From Caulobacter vibrioides (lineage in GTDB: Bacteria; Pseudomonadota; Alphaproteobacteria; Caulobacterales; Caulobacteraceae): a stretch of DNA of 64,000 bases. This document shows, piece after piece, positions 63,804 to 64,000 of the stretch; the first letter of the stretch is position 1, and each line of letters begins with the position of its first letter. The stretch lies in assembly GCF_002858865.1 (NCBI RefSeq), contig NZ_PJRR01000007.1, positions 1 through 64,000 of the forward strand. The letters are read 5' to 3'. The notes beneath the pieces were generated by a model. It saw only the letters and a list, made by a program, of their open reading frames with translations, searched no databases and had not been told where the DNA came from. The position numbers and the translations under genes are program-made.

Positions 63804-64000
63804 ATGATGACCCAGACCGTTCTTTCGTCCGTCCAACGGGCGCACGCCGAGCGCAACCTGCCGCGCTATACCAGCTATCCTACGGCCGTCGCCTTCGACG
63901 CCGCGCAAGTGACGCAGGCGCCGGACTGGTTCGCCAAGACGCGGTCGGAGGATCACCTGTCGGTCTATGTCCACGTGCCGTTTTGCCGTCGGCTTTGCTG
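63804..64000 (+). CDS. hemN: Oxygen-independent coproporphyrinogen III dehydrogenase (partial)
   Basis: Only the first 65 or so codons are in the window. RNLPRYTSYPTAVAFD and VYVHVPFCRRLC are the HemN N-terminus; the radical-SAM CX3CX2C cluster is cut after its second Cys. HemN replaces oxygen-dependent HemF for haem synthesis at low oxygen. Two ATG codons start it (63804, 63807). It lies 44 bases after the Crp/Fnr gene, probably co-transcribed. Confidence 0.93.
   Translation, partial: MMTQTVLSSVQRAHAERNLPRYTSYPTAVAFDAAQVTQAPDWFAKTRSEDHLSVYVHVPFCRRLC

Overview
The window is about 66% G+C chromosomal DNA from an alphaproteobacterium, very probably Caulobacter (C. vibrioides/crescentus group or a close relative). 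This rests on the PII-AmtB pair, the two-domain cold-shock protein, the Ros/MucR protein, the cbb3 oxidase operon with FixK/FNR-type boxes, and the plsX-fabH-ihfA-merR and hom-glpX-recJ blocks, read by motif recognition only. Genes are dense, often overlapping by 1-4 bases. No insertion sequence, prophage or CRISPR array was found.

Layout. 0-8.6 kb: glnK and the start of amtB (nitrogen sensing), glyQS, a TetR regulator divergent from a predicted metal-dependent hydrolase, Nudix-hemB, and a Baeyer-Villiger-type monooxygenase. 9.5-14.1 kb: valine catabolism (acyl-CoA dehydrogenase, 3-hydroxyisobutyryl-CoA hydrolase, 3-hydroxyisobutyrate dehydrogenase) with a histidine phosphatase and an exported methyltransferase-like lipoprotein. 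14.3-23.1 kb: hemA, a MucR-like regulator, glyA-nrdR-ribH-nusB-thiL, and hppA. 23.1-35 kb: response regulator, bamE, cytochrome bc1 chaperone, DUF177, plsX-fabH-ihfA-merR, tRNA-Pro, ctaA, a PhoX-like Tat protein, rplM-rpsI and argC. 35.1-46.5 kb: PHA synthase, aminotransferase, hom-glpX-fbp-recJ, two identical tRNA-Glu genes, a double-CSD protein, DUF192, tRNA-Pro, an NDUFS4-like subunit and tRNA-Arg.

46.45-48.6 kb is the one clearly accessory stretch: a decayed transglutaminase gene, a locally A+T-rich region with perfect palindromes, then five small unidentified ORFs on one strand. It is followed by a lactate 2-monooxygenase-like flavoenzyme and a DAHP synthase gene.

The DAHP synthase gene is preceded by a 27-codon leader ORF with the run Phe-Trp-Tyr-Phe-Ser-Tyr. 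A Rho-independent terminator and complementary antiterminator segments follow. This has every part of a ribosome-mediated attenuator sensing all three aromatic amino acids, and it is the strongest regulatory discovery here.

54.2-64 kb is a low-oxygen respiration island: ccoNOQP, ccoGHIS, ompW, a Crp/Fnr regulator and the start of hemN. Three TTGAT-N4-GTCAA-like boxes lie before ccoN, ompW and the regulator. With hemA, hemB, ctaA and the bc1 chaperone, haem supply and respiration are a recurring theme.
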